NCBI GenBank assembly: GCA_001970955.1
Contig: MPUH01000051.1
Location: 62,001-126,000, forward strand
Length of the DNA stretch: 64,000 bases
Origin: Stentor coeruleus
Taxonomy: Eukaryota; Ciliophora; Heterotrichea; Heterotrichida; Stentoridae
Direction of reading: 5' to 3'
The notes under the pieces: model-generated
What the model saw: only the letters and a program-made list of their open reading frames with translations
Told to the model about the DNA's origin: nothing
The model's database searches: none
Shown: positions 7,438-17,749 of the stretch, in pieces
Position numbering within the stretch: the first letter of the stretch is position 1
Layout: each line of letters opens with the position of its first letter
Translations under genes and position numbers: made by a program

Positions 7438-10416
7438 ATGGATTCATCTGATAGCAAACTTAAACCAACCAGCACCATGCAGAATAAAATCTTACAAAAG
7501 GAGATCATCGACACTAAGGTGCTAAATTATAATCCTATCCACAAATTCCCTGATCCTAGCAATCAAATCAAGTCCTCAGAATTTCCCCCAAGATTCCAAC
7601 CATCTTCAAAAATCCCTGATCTTTTAAAAGCTCCAAATACAGCAACTTCAGTTCCCCAAGGCATATTTTCTAAAGAACAATCATATGAACCTAAAACAGT
7701 TTCAAATCCTATAAGCAACATCCCTTTACATCAAAATCCTTTACCAAGTTCAACACCTCCAGCACTAAATCAAAAATTCCCTGTTAATAATCCTTCTTTC
7801 CCTGGAACTATTAATAAAATAAGTGATAATTCTTTTGGTGCAATACCTCAGGTTGGAAATGAAATCCAAAACAAATCATTATTTAAGCCACCTCAATCTG
7901 GAAGCGGTTTATCTTTTACTCCAGGTGTTAATATTCATAGTAATCTTACATCTGAAGAGCCTAAAAAACCTTCTTTAGTAACAGAATTGAAGCCAAAACC
8001 ATTTGTAGAATCTTCCAAATCGCCTAACTTTTCGCAACCTCCTTTTTCTACACCTTCTGTAAATGTCCCAGAACTTCAAAAAATAAATAAAGTCCCTCTA
8101 GGTTTTGATGAAGCATCTAAGAATCCAATTCAAGAATCTGATATGAGAAATCTTATCGACCCTCCAAAAATTGAAAATAAAACCCAATTGTCAAAACCAG
8201 GATTCATACCTCCACCTAAAGCTTTCCCATTTGAGCCTGAGAAAACAGAACCTCGGGTAAATCCTAGTGGAATTGTTAAATCTCCATTAATCCCAACAAA
8301 TATTAATCCTCATATTAACCCTACTATTGTTAAACCCCCTTTAAACCTTCAACCAAATGATTCTAAAAATAAATCACCTGCATTTAAACCCCCACAGTCA
8401 AATGATTCAAATTCAAAACTATTATTTGTATCACCTAGTATTAAACCAACCCAACAAGGTGTAAATAATGAATCTAATATAAAAACTAATTTTATCCCAT
8501 CAGGTAATAATAGCCTTCCTGTATCATCTAATGAAACTATAGAATCTTTAAAAAAACCTTCATTCTCAAGTCAAGAATCTAAAACTACCTCAGAACAAGC
8601 TAAAATAAATGTAATAAAAAATTCACCATTTGTCTCATCAGGATACCCACCTTCTTTACAAGGTAATGAGTTTAAGCCTTCTCCTTTAGTTCCCCAATCT
8701 TCATTAAATCCCAATCCTCCAGTTGTACCTCCATTACAAAAAGATATACCACAAGGAGTAAACCCTTTTAAACCTCAAAATCTTTCATCAATCCCTTTGC
8801 AAGATTCTACTAATGTTAGCATTCCTAATAGTCAAGTTCTGAATCCAAATCAAGATGAGACAAAAAAGCCTAATCCTCAACCAATATCATCTATGATTAA
8901 TAAATCTGAACCTAAAAACCCATTTGCATATAATAATTCAAAACCACCAGGCTTTTTTCCAAATATCACACCGAAACAAGAAGTGCATGAACCCTTTTCA
9001 TCAAATGAAAAGCTTATTAATAAACCTTCAGAAATAGAATCTTATAATAAAGCACCTATTATAGAATATTCGCCACCGGATAATACAAAAAAAAATCCTT
9101 TAAATTCTTCTGAGACTAAAGAATCTGATTTACCTTCACATTTTATCCCATCAGCTAATTTATCGAAATTTCCTCAGAATACCCTTGACACTCAAATTAA
9201 TAAACCTTTAAACCCTAAAACTAATCCTCAAATACCAAATCCAAACTTAAATCAGCCAATAATCCATAATCCAAATATTCCTCATAAAGAAACTACCGAA
9301 CAAGATCCAAAACTTTCTAATCCTTTAAACCAAAATCCTCCAAAAATTCTTCAATCAAATCAATTTTTAAATAAAACTATATGTGAAGCTTTACCTTCAA
9401 GACTTAACTTAAGTAATATCGAAACTAATTCTAACATAAGCAAAAACCGGCATAGTACTCGTCAAGCCCCAGTCTATTTATCAACTCTTCAGCCACCTTC
9501 TTTAAAGCAACCTCCAAAAAGACCTCAAGAATCTGTTTCAAGTAAACTTAACCTCATAAGCCTACTAATAACCCTTATAAACCCAGAAAAAAGTTCACAA
9601 GTCAGAGATATGATCATAAAATTATGCCCCGAACTTAAACAAGACTACCCAAAAATCTGCGAAAGCATCTTCGAAAAAATCAGCAACATCTGTTATTGCA
9701 ATTTCTGTAAAAAAAACGAAACCCGATTCGAATTATCATGTTCTCATAAACTTTGTCAAAATTGTGCTAATAACAATCTTATTAATAGAATGCATTTATC
9801 GACCTTACCAGAATTTGGCTGTCCACTTTGTCATAAAAAAATCTCATATCAAGATTTAGAAAATATATACCCTAAAGATAAAATCTCAGAAAAATATGCT
9901 TTAGAAAAAAGTCTTATAGATAAAGCACTTAACGTATATAATGTTATATGTGCTAAATGTAAAAAACCTAGAGATTATAATATGTTTTATAATAAAACAT
10001 GTTTACATATGTGTAAAGAATGTATTGCTACAAATATTAGATGGAAAAAATATGAATGTGATTATTGTGGAAGTAATTTTGGGAATAATGATGAGATAAA
10101 TAATGAAAAAAAATATTGTGATGGGTGTAAAATTGAAGTTTATTATATAGGGGATTATGTTAGGAAAATGAATGATGGATGCTTTTTATGCTCAAATTGT
10201 TTACAGGATACTTATAATTATAGGGCTTGTAAAGCTTGTTTGAAACAAGTTAGTCAGCAGGAATTGTGTGAAATTGATGGGTTTTTGTATGATGTTTGTA
10301 ATTTGTGTGGAAATGAATTTGATGTGTTGAATTTTAAAGTGTTGATGTGTTGCAAAAATCTTGTGTGTGAGAAATGCTCAAATATAGAATTTTGTGAGTT
10401 TTGTGCGGGGAATTAA
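7438..10416 (+). CDS. 992-aa protein: long Pro/Ser/Asn disordered region plus Cys-rich RING-like zinc modules
   Basis: Residues 1 to about 700 are low complexity, dominated by Pro, Ser, Asn and Lys, with recurring short phrases such as FKPPQS and NPFKPQ. About 700-750 is helical. From about 752 the protein is Cys/His-rich to the end. A RING-like module opens with CYCNFC, continues SCSHKLCQNC and closes with CPLC. At least five more CxxC pairs follow (CAKC, MCKEC, CDYC, CDGC, CSNC, CKAC, CNLC, CEKC, CEFC), so several zinc sites are stacked to the C-terminus. An E3 ubiquitin ligase or scaffold role is possible but unproven. Codon use drifts from C-rich at the 5' end to G-rich at the 3' end. I do not recognise a named family. 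Confidence 0.85.
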   Translation: MDSSDSKLKPTSTMQNKILQKEIIDTKVLNYNPIHKFPDPSNQIKSSEFPPRFQPSSKIPDLLKAPNTATSVPQGIFSKEQSYEPKTVSNPISNIPLHQNPLPSSTPPALNQKFPVNNPSFPGTINKISDNSFGAIPQVGNEIQNKSLFKPPQSGSGLSFTPGVNIHSNLTSEEPKKPSLVTELKPKPFVESSKSPNFSQPPFSTPSVNVPELQKINKVPLGFDEASKNPIQESDMRNLIDPPKIENKTQLSKPGFIPPPKAFPFEPEKTEPRVNPSGIVKSPLIPTNINPHINPTIVKPPLNLQPNDSKNKSPAFKPPQSNDSNSKLLFVSPSIKPTQQGVNNESNIKTNFIPSGNNSLPVSSNETIESLKKPSFSSQESKTTSEQAKINVIKNSPFVSSGYPPSLQGNEFKPSPLVPQSSLNPNPPVVPPLQKDIPQGVNPFKPQNLSSIPLQDSTNVSIPNSQVLNPNQDETKKPNPQPISSMINKSEPKNPFAYNNSKPPGFFPNITPKQEVHEPFSSNEKLINKPSEIESYNKAPIIEYSPPDNTKKNPLNSSETKESDLPSHFIPSANLSKFPQNTLDTQINKPLNPKTNPQIPNPNLNQPIIHNPNIPHKETTEQDPKLSNPLNQNPPKILQSNQFLNKTICEALPSRLNLSNIETNSNISKNRHSTRQAPVYLSTLQPPSLKQPPKRPQESVSSKLNLISLLITLINPEKSSQVRDMIIKLCPELKQDYPKICESIFEKISNICYCNFCKKNETRFELSCSHKLCQNCANNNLINRMHLSTLPEFGCPLCHKKISYQDLENIYPKDKISEKYALEKSLIDKALNVYNVICAKCKKPRDYNMFYNKTCLHMCKECIATNIRWKKYECDYCGSNFGNNDEINNEKKYCDGCKIEVYYIGDYVRKMNDGCFLCSNCLQDTYNYRACKACLKQVSQQELCEIDGFLYDVCNLCGNEFDVLNFKVLMCCKNLVCEKCSNIEFCEFCAGN

Positions 10417-10992
10417 TTATTTAGAATGTGTAATTTGAGGATTTAATAGAAATTAAATTATGGTTTTTTTGAATTGATAGGAAATTTTGTGTGGAGTTTT
10501 ATTGTAAGATATTTTTTTTTTGAGGGAGTTTGATTTTTGGAATAGGATAGCATTCTTCCATTTTAGTTCTTTTATTAAAAAAATAATCATGAAAAGCCAT
10601 CATGTGATTATACTTTATATATTTAATCTAGAGATTCAATACTAAATTGTATATAAGACTTGATAAAAATTATCTACATTCTAATTCAACTATAAAATCA
10701 GCCACTCCTACATACACTTCATTCAAAAAAATCCAAAAAGTCTATCAATTAAATTATCCCCATCTCCTTACCTTTAATGCTACAAATTCTCTCTTGCTCC
10801 AAAAAATTCCATTTACCCATCTTAAAAAACCCCGATTTTCTCGCACACTTAATTCTACTTATTTTACAAAACCCATAATTTTATCCTATAAATCCTCATA
10901 AAAATCACAAAAAACACAAAAATTTCCCACTAAAAAAATCTATCTTCATCCAAATACCCATTCAGATTAGTATTTTACATATAAAAAAAAAA
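10417..10992. other. intergenic with clear skew reset
   Basis: The first part (to about 10560) is G-rich and C-poor; from about 10680 to 10990 it is C-rich and G-poor, leading into the next gene. An 84-codon plus-strand frame at 10647-10901 has the composition of ordinary leader DNA and is probably not a gene. Confidence 0.6.
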
Positions 10993-11736
10993 ATGGGTAA
11001 TGCATGTGCATGTGATCTAGCATTCAGAACCAGAGACTTATTCCAAAGTGAACTCAAACTCAAACCTCTGAAAACCACATTAAAAGGAGCCTCAAAAAAT
11101 GAAGAAGTTTTTATACAATATAACACCCAACTACACAACACAAATTTTTCGTCTCTTTTACTTACCAGCAAATCTCATTCAAGACCACATAGTGCTTTTG
11201 CTACCTTAAGAAAATCAATAAATTCTGATTCTGACAGAATCAGCGTTTACAAGTCTTTACAAGGCAATACTAAAAGTATCCAAGAAGAAATTATTTACGA
11301 AGGAGAACTTGAAAAGTATAAACCTGGAATCTCACAAAAGTATACTACAAGATGGTGTAAACTTACTAATGAAGGATTTGGTTATTTTAAAAATCAATGG
11401 GCTTCAGCTTGTTATAATGACCCATTGAATTTTATCCCAACAGATCAGATAAAGAAAATAAAAGTTATAAAGAATAGGATTCAAAAAGTAAATCCTGATT
11501 TGTTTGAATTTGAAATTTGTGTATATAATGAAGATGAGCTGTTAAAACTCTCTCGGAAGACGAAAGGGTTTAGTAAAATGGGTTCGGGGAAGGACCTTTC
11601 TGCAAGTTCTTGGACTGTAAGGCAAGCGGAGTGGTTTATTGGAGAGAAAAGGTTTTTATTTGGGGCTAAAGATTTTGACACTTTTAATATATGGATCAAA
11701 AAATTCGAGAAGGTAATCGCATCCTACTATCATTGA
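10993..11736 (+). CDS. lipid-anchored PH domain protein (247 aa)
   Basis: The N-terminus MGNACACD has Gly2 plus Cys5 and Cys7, a strong dual acylation signal. About residues 1-95 are disordered and Ser-rich. A pleckstrin homology fold covers about 95-245: it opens with IIYEGELEKYKPG, has the strand YTTRWCKLTNEGFGYF, continues with LNFIPTDQIKKIKVI and ends with the C-terminal helix core DTFNIWIKKFEKVIA including the conserved Trp. PH domains of this sort bind phosphoinositides or proteins at membranes. Combined with the acyl signal, plasma-membrane or cortical location is likely (inference). The start follows an A-rich stretch and is the first ATG. Good gene; partner unknown. Confidence 0.85.
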   Translation: MGNACACDLAFRTRDLFQSELKLKPLKTTLKGASKNEEVFIQYNTQLHNTNFSSLLLTSKSHSRPHSAFATLRKSINSDSDRISVYKSLQGNTKSIQEEIIYEGELEKYKPGISQKYTTRWCKLTNEGFGYFKNQWASACYNDPLNFIPTDQIKKIKVIKNRIQKVNPDLFEFEICVYNEDELLKLSRKTKGFSKMGSGKDLSASSWTVRQAEWFIGEKRFLFGAKDFDTFNIWIKKFEKVIASYYH

Positions 11737-11845
11737 AACTTATCTTTCAAAGCAAAAAAAAAGTATTTCTTATAAAAAAAACTTACTAAAAAACCAATAA
11801 TTTAATTAAACCTACCCAAAAGGTTTTTATATATACTAATGATGC

Positions 11846-12259
11846 TTATAAGCATGAGCTTTTTATCGAAAGAATCAAAGAGTGTTTTAACTCTTTCTTT
11901 GCCGCCAGACGCATATATTCGTTTCGAATCTGCTGGTTCATTATATCTTGCATAATACGGGTGAATTCACTTGTATCGTCTTTACTTTCTCCATCGCTAA
12001 TACGGTCTAATTCACTTATTAATATCTCAACACTGCTATTAAAAAAACTATCATTGTCATTTAAAGAACAGGGATCAGGGCAAAACTTACAAGCTTGAAC
12101 ATAAACAGAACCAACAGGAATTTTTCTAGCAGTTTTTAAAGCTTCATATGAAGATTCAGAGCTCAGGAATATTTCTTCGAATTTCTGTTGTGATTCTACA
12201 TTTTTCTTTAAATAAATCATTGTCTCAACCCTTCGATGATTTTTTGGCATTTTATCCAA
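11846..12259 (-). CDS. hypothetical protein, 137 aa
   Basis: I do not recognise this protein. It is helical and charged, with a short Cys motif CKFCPDPC near residues 57-64 that could bind a metal, and an acidic patch at about 88-97. No membrane segment or signal peptide. It begins MDKMPKN, so Met1 (12259) or Met4 (12250) may be the start. It is convergent with the PH gene (109 bp apart). The plus strand to its right is G-rich and C-poor, as for other minus-strand promoters in this window, which supports the orientation. Likely real because frame, length and flanking composition fit, but without a known relative. Confidence 0.65.
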   Translation of the reverse strand: MDKMPKNHRRVETMIYLKKNVESQQKFEEIFLSSESSYEALKTARKIPVGSVYVQACKFCPDPCSLNDNDSFFNSSVEILISELDRISDGESKDDTSEFTRIMQDIMNQQIRNEYMRLAAKKELKHSLILSIKSSCL

Positions 12260-12741
12260 TATAATATTTATAAATTTGATTATGCTTTTTTTTTTTTGGT
12301 AAAGTGATAAAGGGTAAGATGAGATTTTATGATATGATGAGGTTTGAGATTTTATTGGGAAATATTAGGTCGATGATGATTTAATGCGAATTATGTGTGG
12401 GAGGAGAGTTTTTAAGACTTTGGGTGTATGATGAGATTTTAAAATTAGATTTTTATTTATGAGGTTATTTGGGGTTTTATATTTAGGATTATATGCAGGT
12501 AATTGAGAATTAAGATATTTTATTCAATTGAGTAAAAAAGTAAGTCTATATACTTTATAATTTGCTTATAATAACAAAATTCTCAATTTTCATTCAACTA
12601 TAAAAACTCCTCATACTAAACCTTATTCTTCTGCTCCAATTCTCAAACTCATTAAAATACTATATAAGCCTCTTTAAAAAGTAAAATTCCTCTTAACCTA
12701 TAAAAAAAAATATTTATCTAACCAAAATATAAATAATATCT
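12260..12741. other. divergent intergenic region
   Basis: No gene. G-rich and C-poor from 12290 to about 12510, then C-rich and G-poor to 12740. The flip marks the boundary between the promoter of the minus-strand gene and that of the ArfGAP gene. Confidence 0.6.
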
Positions 12742-13524
12742 ATGTCCCAATCATCTGAAGCTATAAACATTCTCAGAGAACTTAAAAACCGACCAGACAA
12801 TTGTTACTGTTTTGATTGCGAAAATGAAAACTGTGAATGGACTTCTGTAAACAATGGTATTTTCCTCTGTATAAACTGTGCAGGTCAACATCGAGGTCTT
12901 GGTGTACATATAAGTTTTATTAGGTCAATAAGTTTAGATACATGGCAAGAAAAACAATTAAATCTTATGAAACTAGGAGGAAATCTCGCTTTAAAAGAAT
13001 TTTTTTCTACATATGAACTTAATGATAAAGAAATTTCAATCAAATACAAAACCAAAGCTGCTGAATACTATAGACAAATGCTCAAAGTAAAATCTGAAGG
13101 AGGCGAGTTTTATAAAATTGCCCCAAATTTTGAATCGGGTATTGAAATATTAGAAGAGTCTAAAAAAAGCTATATAGAAAGGCCAGATAATGATGATAAT
13201 ATTTGGCTTAAGACTAAAGAAAAAGCTCAAGAATCATTTAAAAACTTTGGCCAGAAAATCAAAGAGCTGAAATTTGAAGATATTAAAGAGAAAACTAAAG
13301 AGAAGTTTAAAGGCTTGGGTAAAAAAATTGGGAATATTAGTTTTAAAGAAAGTTTTAATCGATTTAAAAATAGCTCGGGGAAAGTTTATGATAATATTAA
13401 GGAAAAGACTAAAGTTAAAATAGAAAAATCTAAGGAAAAAATTATAGAAACTTATGAGAGTTCTAAGGAGAAGATTATTGATAAATACAATTCTGCGAAG
13501 GCTAAAGGTCAAGATAGGGCTTAA
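12742..13524 (+). CDS. ArfGAP (ADP-ribosylation factor GTPase-activating protein)
   Basis: Residues about 8-125 form an ArfGAP domain. The zinc ligands are Cys23, Cys26, Cys43 and Cys46 (CX2CX16CX2C), and Arg51 in [15 protein letters not shown] is the catalytic arginine finger. The following VRSISLD-like segment, here [14 protein letters not shown], is also canonical. The protein stimulates GTP hydrolysis by Arf and so controls coat formation at Golgi or endosomal membranes. From about residue 150 to the end, the protein is Lys/Glu/Phe-rich with amphipathic helices (repeats around [17 protein letters not shown]), resembling membrane-curvature-sensing tails of ArfGAP1 types, which I infer rather than prove. 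Total 260 aa, compact for the family. Confidence 0.93.
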   Translation: MSQSSEAINILRELKNRPDNCYCFDCENENCEWTSVNNGIFLCINCAGQHRGLGVHISFIRSISLDTWQEKQLNLMKLGGNLALKEFFSTYELNDKEISIKYKTKAAEYYRQMLKVKSEGGEFYKIAPNFESGIEILEESKKSYIERPDNDDNIWLKTKEKAQESFKNFGQKIKELKFEDIKEKTKEKFKGLGKKIGNISFKESFNRFKNSSGKVYDNIKEKTKVKIEKSKEKIIETYESSKEKIIDKYNSAKAKGQDRA

Positions 13525-13667
13525 AAGTATTATTTTTTTTAAGATAGTTTTTATAAATAAAGTATTAAGTATTTTAATAGATTTAAATATGATGGTTTTA
13601 GTTAAAAATATCCTATAAAGCCTCCTTCCAAAAAAACCAAAAAATTACTGAAAATCTGAATTAAGAA

Positions 13668-16600
13668 TTAAGAATTAACTATTTTTCCCATACCGATTTC
13701 CTGTGCAATCGCTGCTTTTTGCAAAGCCATCAACGCTTGTTCCCCACTGTTTTCAACCATAGTAAAAAACTTGCTTTTATTATCTTTAAGTAAATGTCCT
13801 GGAGAGCCAATTTCAACACAACACCCAGCATCAATAACCATAACCACATTAGATCTAATAACCGTATCTAATCTATGGGCAATAGTAATAACCGTGCACA
13901 ATGAAAAATGAGTTTTAATAGCATTTTGTATATGTAAATCAGTTTCATAATCTACATTAGCCGTAGCTTCATCCATAACAAGTATCTGAGATCTCTTCAA
14001 TAAAGCTCTAGCAAGACACAAAAGCTGTTTTTCTCCAGCAGAAAACGACTTCCCATTAAGAACCGCATCTAATTTCCCTTCTAAAGTTAAGATTTTTGTA
14101 TGTAAATGCGCAGTCTGTAAAGATGCCCATATTTCTTCATCAGTATAATACCCATAAGGATCAAGATTATACCTAACACTAGCTGTAAATATAAATGGGG
14201 TTTGTGGTATCACAGCTAAAGATTTTCTTAATACAGATAAAGGTACAGTTGAAATATCTACTCCATCTATATAAATTCTCCCACTATCTAACTCAATCAT
14301 CCTAAACAATGCTTGAATTATTGAAGACTTTCCTGCTCCTGTCCTTCCAACTATACCAACTTTATCCCCACCTCTTATAGTAAAAGTCATATTGTTTAAT
14401 GCTATAGACTCCCCATAATTCACTAAAACTTTCTCATATCTAATCTCCCCACGACGGATTTCAAAACCTGTACAAGGACCTGAATAGTTTTCTGTATATG
14501 CTTTTGTTAATTGAAGCATTCGTTCAGCACTAGCCATATAAGTTTGAACTTGTGAAAATTGGAACATAGTCCATACTAAATCCATAGCTAAGACTAATAT
14601 TAGAGATAAACCTGTTGATACAAGCTTACGGTCTAAGAAATCAATCATAATCAAAGATGCAAAAACATTGATTATTATAAAAACTGCACATACAGAATCT
14701 GAATTAAAATGCATCCAACGCATACACGAGTGGTAATTGAAAAAATTTACTGATGCAGTAAGTGTAGAACGACGGAAGGACATAGTTAAAGTATCAGCTA
14801 AATCATAACATCTTATAGAGAAAATCCCATATAATGCTTCAGAGAAATGATTTAATATCGGGGTCTTACTTGAGTTCATTTGATTGTAATAATGATGACA
14901 AGGGTCGATAGAACGGGAAAATATAAATTTCAATGTTAAAGCCATAGGGAATATAATCAACCCAATCCAAGGGTTTCCTATTACCATAATAAGTACAGAA
15001 CCTAAAGTTATAAACAAGCATTGCATGAAATCTGTAAACATCCAAGGGATCATATCATCTGTTTTTGATACATCATTACTAAGTTTCCCTATAATCCTAC
15101 CTGGAGAGTGTTTATCAAAATAAGTTAAAGGTCTTTTAACCATTCTAGATAAAACTTCATTATGTAAGTTTTTTGATGAACTCAACAAAGTTTGGCTCAT
15201 TATATTGTTTCTAAGTAAAGCTAAGAGTATCACACATAATATAATCAAAGCTAAGATTTCTATATAATAAGAATCTTGTTGCATATCATATGATTGGGAT
15301 GACCAATGGACTAACCAATAAGGGATTGAAATATAAGCAAGCATAACAGCTGGGTATAAAAATATAATAAGAGGTAAAGTCCACCACCATCCTTTAAGGA
15401 AATATCTCCAATAAACTGAAAAGTTTATGTGTATATTTTCAGTCTCTAATTCCTCTAATTTTTCTTCTTTTTCAGCAACTAAGTCATTATCAACACATAC
15501 TGGGGATTGGATTTCAGAAAGACCTTCATTGTTTTGGAGCATATAAACACTACCGTTGTCTACTTTGAAAACTTTGATTCCAGAACGTAAAAACTGAACT
15601 TGATGTGTGACAAGAATACGGGTTTTATTAGCTAAACAGCCTAATAAAGCATTATCAAATATATGTTTAGCAACTTTTGTATCTACAGCACTAAGTGGAT
15701 CATCAAGTAAATAAATATCAGCATCACTATAAAGTGCCCTTGCTAAAGCTAATCGAGCTTTTTGTCCTCCACTGATATTTGACCCTTTTTCTCCAATAAT
15801 TGTCATATCTCCAGAAGATAATCGATCAACATCATCTTTTAATGCTGAGTTTTCTAATGCTTGTCTGTATTTATCTTCATTAAAATCTTGATTTAGGATT
15901 ATATTTTCCCTTAAAGTTCCTGAAACTATCCAAGGTTCTTGTTCAACATATGCAACTTTACCACCTCTTTGTACATGGCCATGTTTTATATGCATTTCTC
16001 CTAGTATTGTCATGAGTAAAGAACTTTTGCCACTTCCAACTTTACCGATTATTGAAGCGAAATCACCTGGTTGAAGTTCTAAGTTTACATTGTTTAAGTG
16101 GAATTCATTTAAATCTATTACCCCTGGTCTTGGATGCTTCCAATATGCTGTGACGTTTTCAAGTTTTACCATACCTGGGAATGTTTCTTGTACTATTTTC
16201 TTATGTTCTTCTTCAAGTAAAAATGTTGTAATTCTCTCACAACTAGCCAAGTAGCTAAAAATGAGTTCAGAGGCAAAAGGGAGTATCAACGTCAAATAGA
16301 ATTGTGCTGTGACCATAAGCGAAAGTGTGCTAAAAATAGTACTAGAACTAACCTCTCCATAAATGGCAACATATGTAGCAAAAGTTGCTAAAGATGCAAT
16401 TCCTTCAGTGACAAGACAAAATGACATGTTACAACTTCTAATCGCTGTTCTCCATCTATTCATCCCAACTTCATCTCCTCTAGTCATATTGATTTTATCA
16501 GCATAAGTCGACTCCCATGAATACATTTTTAATACCCTAATGCCTTCAACAACATCATTAGTTCTTTTAAGCCTTAAATCCCCATGACTTGAAGATAATG

Positions 16601-17324
16601 ATTTGATTTTATAGTTCATGAAATTGACTAAAGTCTGTAAAGGGGAAAAACACATAACTACCCCAAGGCCAACAAGACCTACAGGGCCAATGACCATAAA
16701 TAAAGCAATACTAACACCTATAGCGGCAATTGGGGCAAGCCATATGAAATTGAGCATAGAAAGCATATCTAAACTATCAACATCTCCTGAAGCTAAATTC
16801 ATAATTTTCCCTGTTGAACCACCTGAATTTATAACCTCATGTGAAAGTCGTAAAGTCTTGTCGTATATCAAGTTAAGTACAGCTTGTTTTGCTATACCAC
16901 TAGATATTTGCCCATTAAAGAACGATAATTGACGAGCAAATAATGATATGATAATACAAATAATCGTCCCAGATGCATAAGTCAATCCCAAATACTTGTC
17001 ATCATTTTCGCTTTGGATAAACTCAATTAGCAAACCTATTAGGATACCGAAAGTGATTTGTGAGAAGATATCAATTACAAAACCTAGCTGGGAAGAAATT
17101 ATAGACCACCAGAAAGTTCGGAAAAGGCTTTTGAAAAAACTTGGGTTTGGTTTAGCTTTTTCTTCTTCCCAGTGGTTTCTAAGTTTTGAAAGGTTTGGTT
17201 CAATATTGAATTTGCTTGGTGGAGCTTTGTCCTTAGGGCATTCAAAAATGTATTTCCTAGCCCAGAAAAACGTAGATTTTGATAACCACCCTGCTTGATC
17301 ATAATAGTGCTTATAATCACCCAT
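13668..17324 (-). CDS. ABCC-type (MRP) full ABC transporter, 1218 aa
   Basis: Architecture is TMD1-NBD1-TMD2-NBD2 without an extra N-terminal membrane domain, like the short MRPs. NBD1 (about residues 390-610) has Walker A GKVGSGKSS, signature ISGGQKARLALARAL and Walker B ending LLDDPLSAVD, with Asp in place of the catalytic Glu, normal for ABCC NBD1. NBD2 (about 975-1195) has Walker A GRTGAGKSS, signature FSAGEKQLLCLARALL and MDEATANVD with the catalytic Glu. Two sets of hydrophobic helices lie at about 65-370 and 640-940. It probably exports organic anions or conjugates; substrate unknown. It is a monocistronic minus-strand gene. Its 3' third has a decayed inverted copy at 56385-57290. Confidence 0.95.
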   Translation of the reverse strand: MGDYKHYYDQAGWLSKSTFFWARKYIFECPKDKAPPSKFNIEPNLSKLRNHWEEEKAKPNPSFFKSLFRTFWWSIISSQLGFVIDIFSQITFGILIGLLIEFIQSENDDKYLGLTYASGTIICIIISLFARQLSFFNGQISSGIAKQAVLNLIYDKTLRLSHEVINSGGSTGKIMNLASGDVDSLDMLSMLNFIWLAPIAAIGVSIALFMVIGPVGLVGLGVVMCFSPLQTLVNFMNYKIKSLSSSHGDLRLKRTNDVVEGIRVLKMYSWESTYADKINMTRGDEVGMNRWRTAIRSCNMSFCLVTEGIASLATFATYVAIYGEVSSSTIFSTLSLMVTAQFYLTLILPFASELIFSYLASCERITTFLLEEEHKKIVQETFPGMVKLENVTAYWKHPRPGVIDLNEFHLNNVNLELQPGDFASIIGKVGSGKSSLLMTILGEMHIKHGHVQRGGKVAYVEQEPWIVSGTLRENIILNQDFNEDKYRQALENSALKDDVDRLSSGDMTIIGEKGSNISGGQKARLALARALYSDADIYLLDDPLSAVDTKVAKHIFDNALLGCLANKTRILVTHQVQFLRSGIKVFKVDNGSVYMLQNNEGLSEIQSPVCVDNDLVAEKEEKLEELETENIHINFSVYWRYFLKGWWWTLPLIIFLYPAVMLAYISIPYWLVHWSSQSYDMQQDSYYIEILALIILCVILLALLRNNIMSQTLLSSSKNLHNEVLSRMVKRPLTYFDKHSPGRIIGKLSNDVSKTDDMIPWMFTDFMQCLFITLGSVLIMVIGNPWIGLIIFPMALTLKFIFSRSIDPCHHYYNQMNSSKTPILNHFSEALYGIFSIRCYDLADTLTMSFRRSTLTASVNFFNYHSCMRWMHFNSDSVCAVFIIINVFASLIMIDFLDRKLVSTGLSLILVLAMDLVWTMFQFSQVQTYMASAERMLQLTKAYTENYSGPCTGFEIRRGEIRYEKVLVNYGESIALNNMTFTIRGGDKVGIVGRTGAGKSSIIQALFRMIELDSGRIYIDGVDISTVPLSVLRKSLAVIPQTPFIFTASVRYNLDPYGYYTDEEIWASLQTAHLHTKILTLEGKLDAVLNGKSFSAGEKQLLCLARALLKRSQILVMDEATANVDYETDLHIQNAIKTHFSLCTVITIAHRLDTVIRSNVVMVIDAGCCVEIGSPGHLLKDNKSKFFTMVENSGEQALMALQKAAIAQEIGMGKIVNS

Positions 17325-17749
17325 TTATAGTCGTTATTATACAACAATCCATTATTAACTCAGTCTGAGTTATTAGAATGATGGTTTTTTTACTTTATTC
17401 ATAGCCAAGAAGGATAAGTTCTTGTTTATAAGTTTTTAAGAGAATCTTGTGTATTTTTTGGACTTTCTCTTAGTATTTCGCTACTATCTGACAATATATT
17501 CAAGTAGTTAGCATTTTTTCTTTATCAAGCAAAATTAGGATATTGTGAAGAAAATACTCAGTTCTATTGATGTAAAATACCTTAAGCTTACAAAGAATAT
17601 ATACAAAAACAATACTTCAATTATAACTTTTTAGACCTAAAATCATCGAATAACTTAACATATTATTATAACCATAAAATCTGTAATAATTGTTTATAAA
17701 TCCATATACATATATATATACATAAACATATATAAACTTAATATTTTAA
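17325..17749. other. intergenic between two minus-strand genes
   Basis: No gene. AT-rich with a TATATATA-type run near 17705-17735. Confidence 0.5.

Noticed and set aside
10647-10901. 84-codon frame as a small gene
   Set aside because: Its composition is the C-rich, G-poor leader DNA seen upstream of most genes; no protein-like pattern.
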